Assembly: GCA_019651095.1 (NCBI GenBank)
Contig: BOXR01000004.1
Coordinates: forward strand, 1 to 64,000
Length of the DNA stretch: 64,000 nt
Source: Ectothiorhodospiraceae bacterium
Lineage (GTDB): Bacteria > Pseudomonadota > Gammaproteobacteria > GCA-002705445 > GCA-002716945
Direction: 5' to 3'
Below are positions 63,780 to 64,000 of the stretch, piece by piece (the stretch's first letter is position 1; each line of letters opens with the position of its first letter). A program made the position numbers and the translations under genes. Below the pieces are notes generated by a model. It made no database searches. It saw nothing but the letters and a program-made list of their open reading frames with translations, and was not told where the DNA came from.

Positions 63780-64000
63780 TCATTTTATAAGAGATGAGTG
63801 GTGTACCTTTATTTTTAAGTTACTGTTACTTTCTTTTAGCATGAACGTAAAAGCAACTTTGAGCACCTCATCGGATTTAAAACTTAAAATTCCCATAGCA
63901 ATTATAAGTTCGTCCTCTATGAGTATATTTATCTGATCAGTATCAATAGATTTCCATTCTTGTATCGCAAAGCCTTTATCCTCATCAATGTCACCCCCTA
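63780..64000 (-). CDS. Probable NTF2/SnoaL-like protein, C-terminal part
   Basis: Open frame running off the right edge; about 72 residues visible. GFAIQEWKSIDTDQINILIE, then EVLKVAFTFMLKESNSNLKI and the end KVHHSSLIK resemble the last strands of the SnoaL/CaMKII-association fold, which commonly ends in a HHSS motif. Upstream part lies outside the window, so the assignment is tentative. Confidence 0.5.
   Translation of the reverse strand, partial: GGDIDEDKGFAIQEWKSIDTDQINILIEDELIIAMGILSFKSDEVLKVAFTFMLKESNSNLKIKVHHSSLIK

Overview
The window is an AT-rich stretch of a compact gammaproteobacterial chromosome. Gene order supports this: ftsH-folP-glmM-tpiA-secG-tRNA-Leu, then metY-rimP-nusA-infB-rbfA-truB-rpsO-pnp, pepA-holC-valS with divergent lptF-lptG, xerD-dsbC, and genes for SbcB, ParE and ParC. 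Very short or negative intergenic gaps, low GC and a photolyase-like gene of a type I recall from surface-ocean bacteria suggest a streamlined marine lineage of the SAR86 kind. That placement is inference; no rRNA gene is present to confirm it.

Layout. 1-5 kb: the 3' end of rsmI, a terminator, then carA-carB. 5-6.8 kb: a dicarboxylate/amino-acid symporter and thiol peroxidase tpx on the minus strand. 6.8-13.4 kb: rlmE, ftsH, a PD-(D/E)XK nuclease, folP, glmM, tpiA, secG and tRNA-Leu(GAG). 13.4-14 kb: a PNPOx-like flavoprotein (minus). 14-28 kb: the complete respiratory complex I operon nuoA to nuoN, with nuoC and nuoD separate. 28-36 kb: initiator tRNA and the rimP-nusA-infB-rbfA-truB-rpsO-pnp transcription/translation/RNA-decay block. 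36-41 kb: dksA and xseA (minus), guaB-guaA and an ArsC-like protein. 41.2-44.2 kb: an SOS pair lexA-dinB, a terminator, and a MerR/CarH-like regulator. 44.2-48.8 kb: valS, holC and pepA (minus). 48.9-52.6 kb: lptF-lptG (plus), RDD protein and moeA (minus). 52.6-61.3 kb: xerD-dsbC, sbcB (minus), parE-parC-htpX-efp. 61.3-64 kb: two unknown membrane proteins, a photolyase-like protein with unusual domain order, a 53-residue membrane peptide, a MazG-like pyrophosphohydrolase and the end of an NTF2-like protein. No stretch over 300 bases lacks a gene.

A dominant property of the sequence is frameshifting. At least nineteen genes are split by single-base indels (rsmI, carA, carB, ftsH, the nuclease, glmM, nuoC, nuoD, nuoG, nuoH, nuoJ, nuoK, nuoL, nuoM, rimP, infB, truB, guaB, guaA, valS, moeA, the RDD gene, sbcB). 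Those I resolved mostly fall in homopolymer runs or base doublets, and the conserved protein continues in another frame. Because most of the genes are essential, uncorrected long-read sequencing error is far more likely than gene decay. Such genes are annotated here at full span. Some errors are hidden inside apparently open frames (folP, valS).

Most genes are core metabolism, and I do not see a clear new multi-gene system. The best candidates for novelty are a GAAC-N7-GAAC direct repeat at lexA (the alphaproteobacterial type of LexA box in a gammaproteobacterial setting), a CarH-like regulator lacking the usual cobalamin-contact residues and preceded by clustered TGTCT/AGACA half-sites, and the photolyase-like protein with its FAD domain first.
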